Of a stretch of 64,000 nt of DNA, positions 63,936 through 64,000 are shown piece after piece. Position numbers and translations under genes: made by a program. The notes beneath the pieces were generated by a model. The model ran no database searches, had not been told where the DNA came from, and saw only the letters and a list, made by a program, of their open reading frames with translations. Position 1 is the stretch's first letter. Every line of letters starts with the position of its first letter. The stretch is from positions 28,747 through 92,746 of the IMG/VR virus record IMGVR_UViG_3300010151_000008; one strand, written 5' to 3'. This DNA is from a virus.

Positions 63936-64000
63936 ATGTCAGTTAAGAAGTTTAGGTTTGTATCGCCTGGCGTATTTATTAATGAAATTGATAATTCGCA
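63936..64000 (+). CDS. 18: tail sheath protein gp18 (N-terminal part, cut by window end)
   Basis: The ATG at 63936 opens SVKKFRFVSPGVFINEIDNS, a typical N-terminus of T4-like sheath proteins (VSPGVFINEID...). The gene runs off the window. Sheath subunits polymerise around the tube and contract on infection. Its presence proves that the phage has a contractile tail and fits the order neck-gp15-gp18. Confidence 0.85.
   Translation, partial: MSVKKFRFVSPGVFINEIDNS

Noticed and set aside
1-64000. tRNA genes, CRISPR arrays, insertion sequences, inteins or homing endonucleases
   Set aside because: Gaps are too short and show no cloverleaf or repeat-spacer pattern. The terminase, capsid and recombination genes run without an insert, and no transposase or HNH/GIY-YIG motif was noticed.

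Overview
The window is one continuous, densely packed, all-plus-strand virion and packaging block from a tailed phage with a contractile tail, a distant T4 relative (T4-like myovirus). The evidence is recognisable homologues of T4 gp55, gp25, gp6, gp17, gp20, gp21, gp22, gp23, gp13, gp14, gp15 and gp18, the fused gp47/gp46 pair, and the order of the head and neck genes. About 50 genes are packed with ATGA or TAATG overlaps. I saw no tRNA, rRNA, CRISPR array or insertion sequence and no convincing minus-strand gene. No stretch over 300 bases lacks a gene; the longest gaps are 56587-56720, 58023-58135, 5232-5334 and 60994-61093. The host is probably Gram-negative (peptidoglycan hydrolases in the tail, spanin-like genes), but the sequence does not identify it. 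The overall style (giant adhesive baseplate proteins, small conserved virion genes of unknown role) resembles marine T4-like phages.

Layout. 1-1338: end of an upstream gene, a small membrane protein, the gp55-like late sigma factor and a small unknown (possibly small terminase). 1342-6651: tail-spike cluster with three paralogues that share an N-terminal domain but carry three different envelope-degrading domains (lytic transglycosylase-like, tail lysozyme-like, SGNH esterase-like), followed by a beta-helical needle-like protein. 6656-37535: baseplate and adhesion block with a 2144-aa structural protein, gp25, gp6, a DNRLRE-like protein, a 3181-aa protein with three LamG-like modules, and several large baseplate or fibre proteins that include two paralogous pairs. 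37535-42130: recombination and replication island (RuvC-like resolvase, primase, single-chain Mre11-Rad50/gp47-gp46). 42187-43239: membrane protein cassette that looks like holin and spanin genes. 43271-64000: packaging, head, neck and sheath genes (gp17, gp20, gp21, a ribosomal protein bS21 homologue, a fibre/decoration cassette, gp22, gp23, a strong terminator, gp13, gp14, gp15, start of gp18).

How it works together. The gp55-like sigma factor probably directs late transcription. Eight intergenic gaps carry a shared AT-rich element, ACTAWTTA-like, that I propose as this phage's late promoter. Scaffold (gp22), protease (gp21), portal (gp20) and capsid protein (gp23) build the prohead, gp17 packages it, gp13/14/15 close the neck and join it to the tail. 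The baseplate carries an unusually large adhesive and enzymatic load.

Most interesting points: the phage-encoded bS21 gene whose start codon and ribosome-binding site are locked in a perfect 12-bp inverted repeat with its own codons 12-15; the three-enzyme set of spike paralogues; the gp47-gp46 fusion; and the candidate late-promoter motif.
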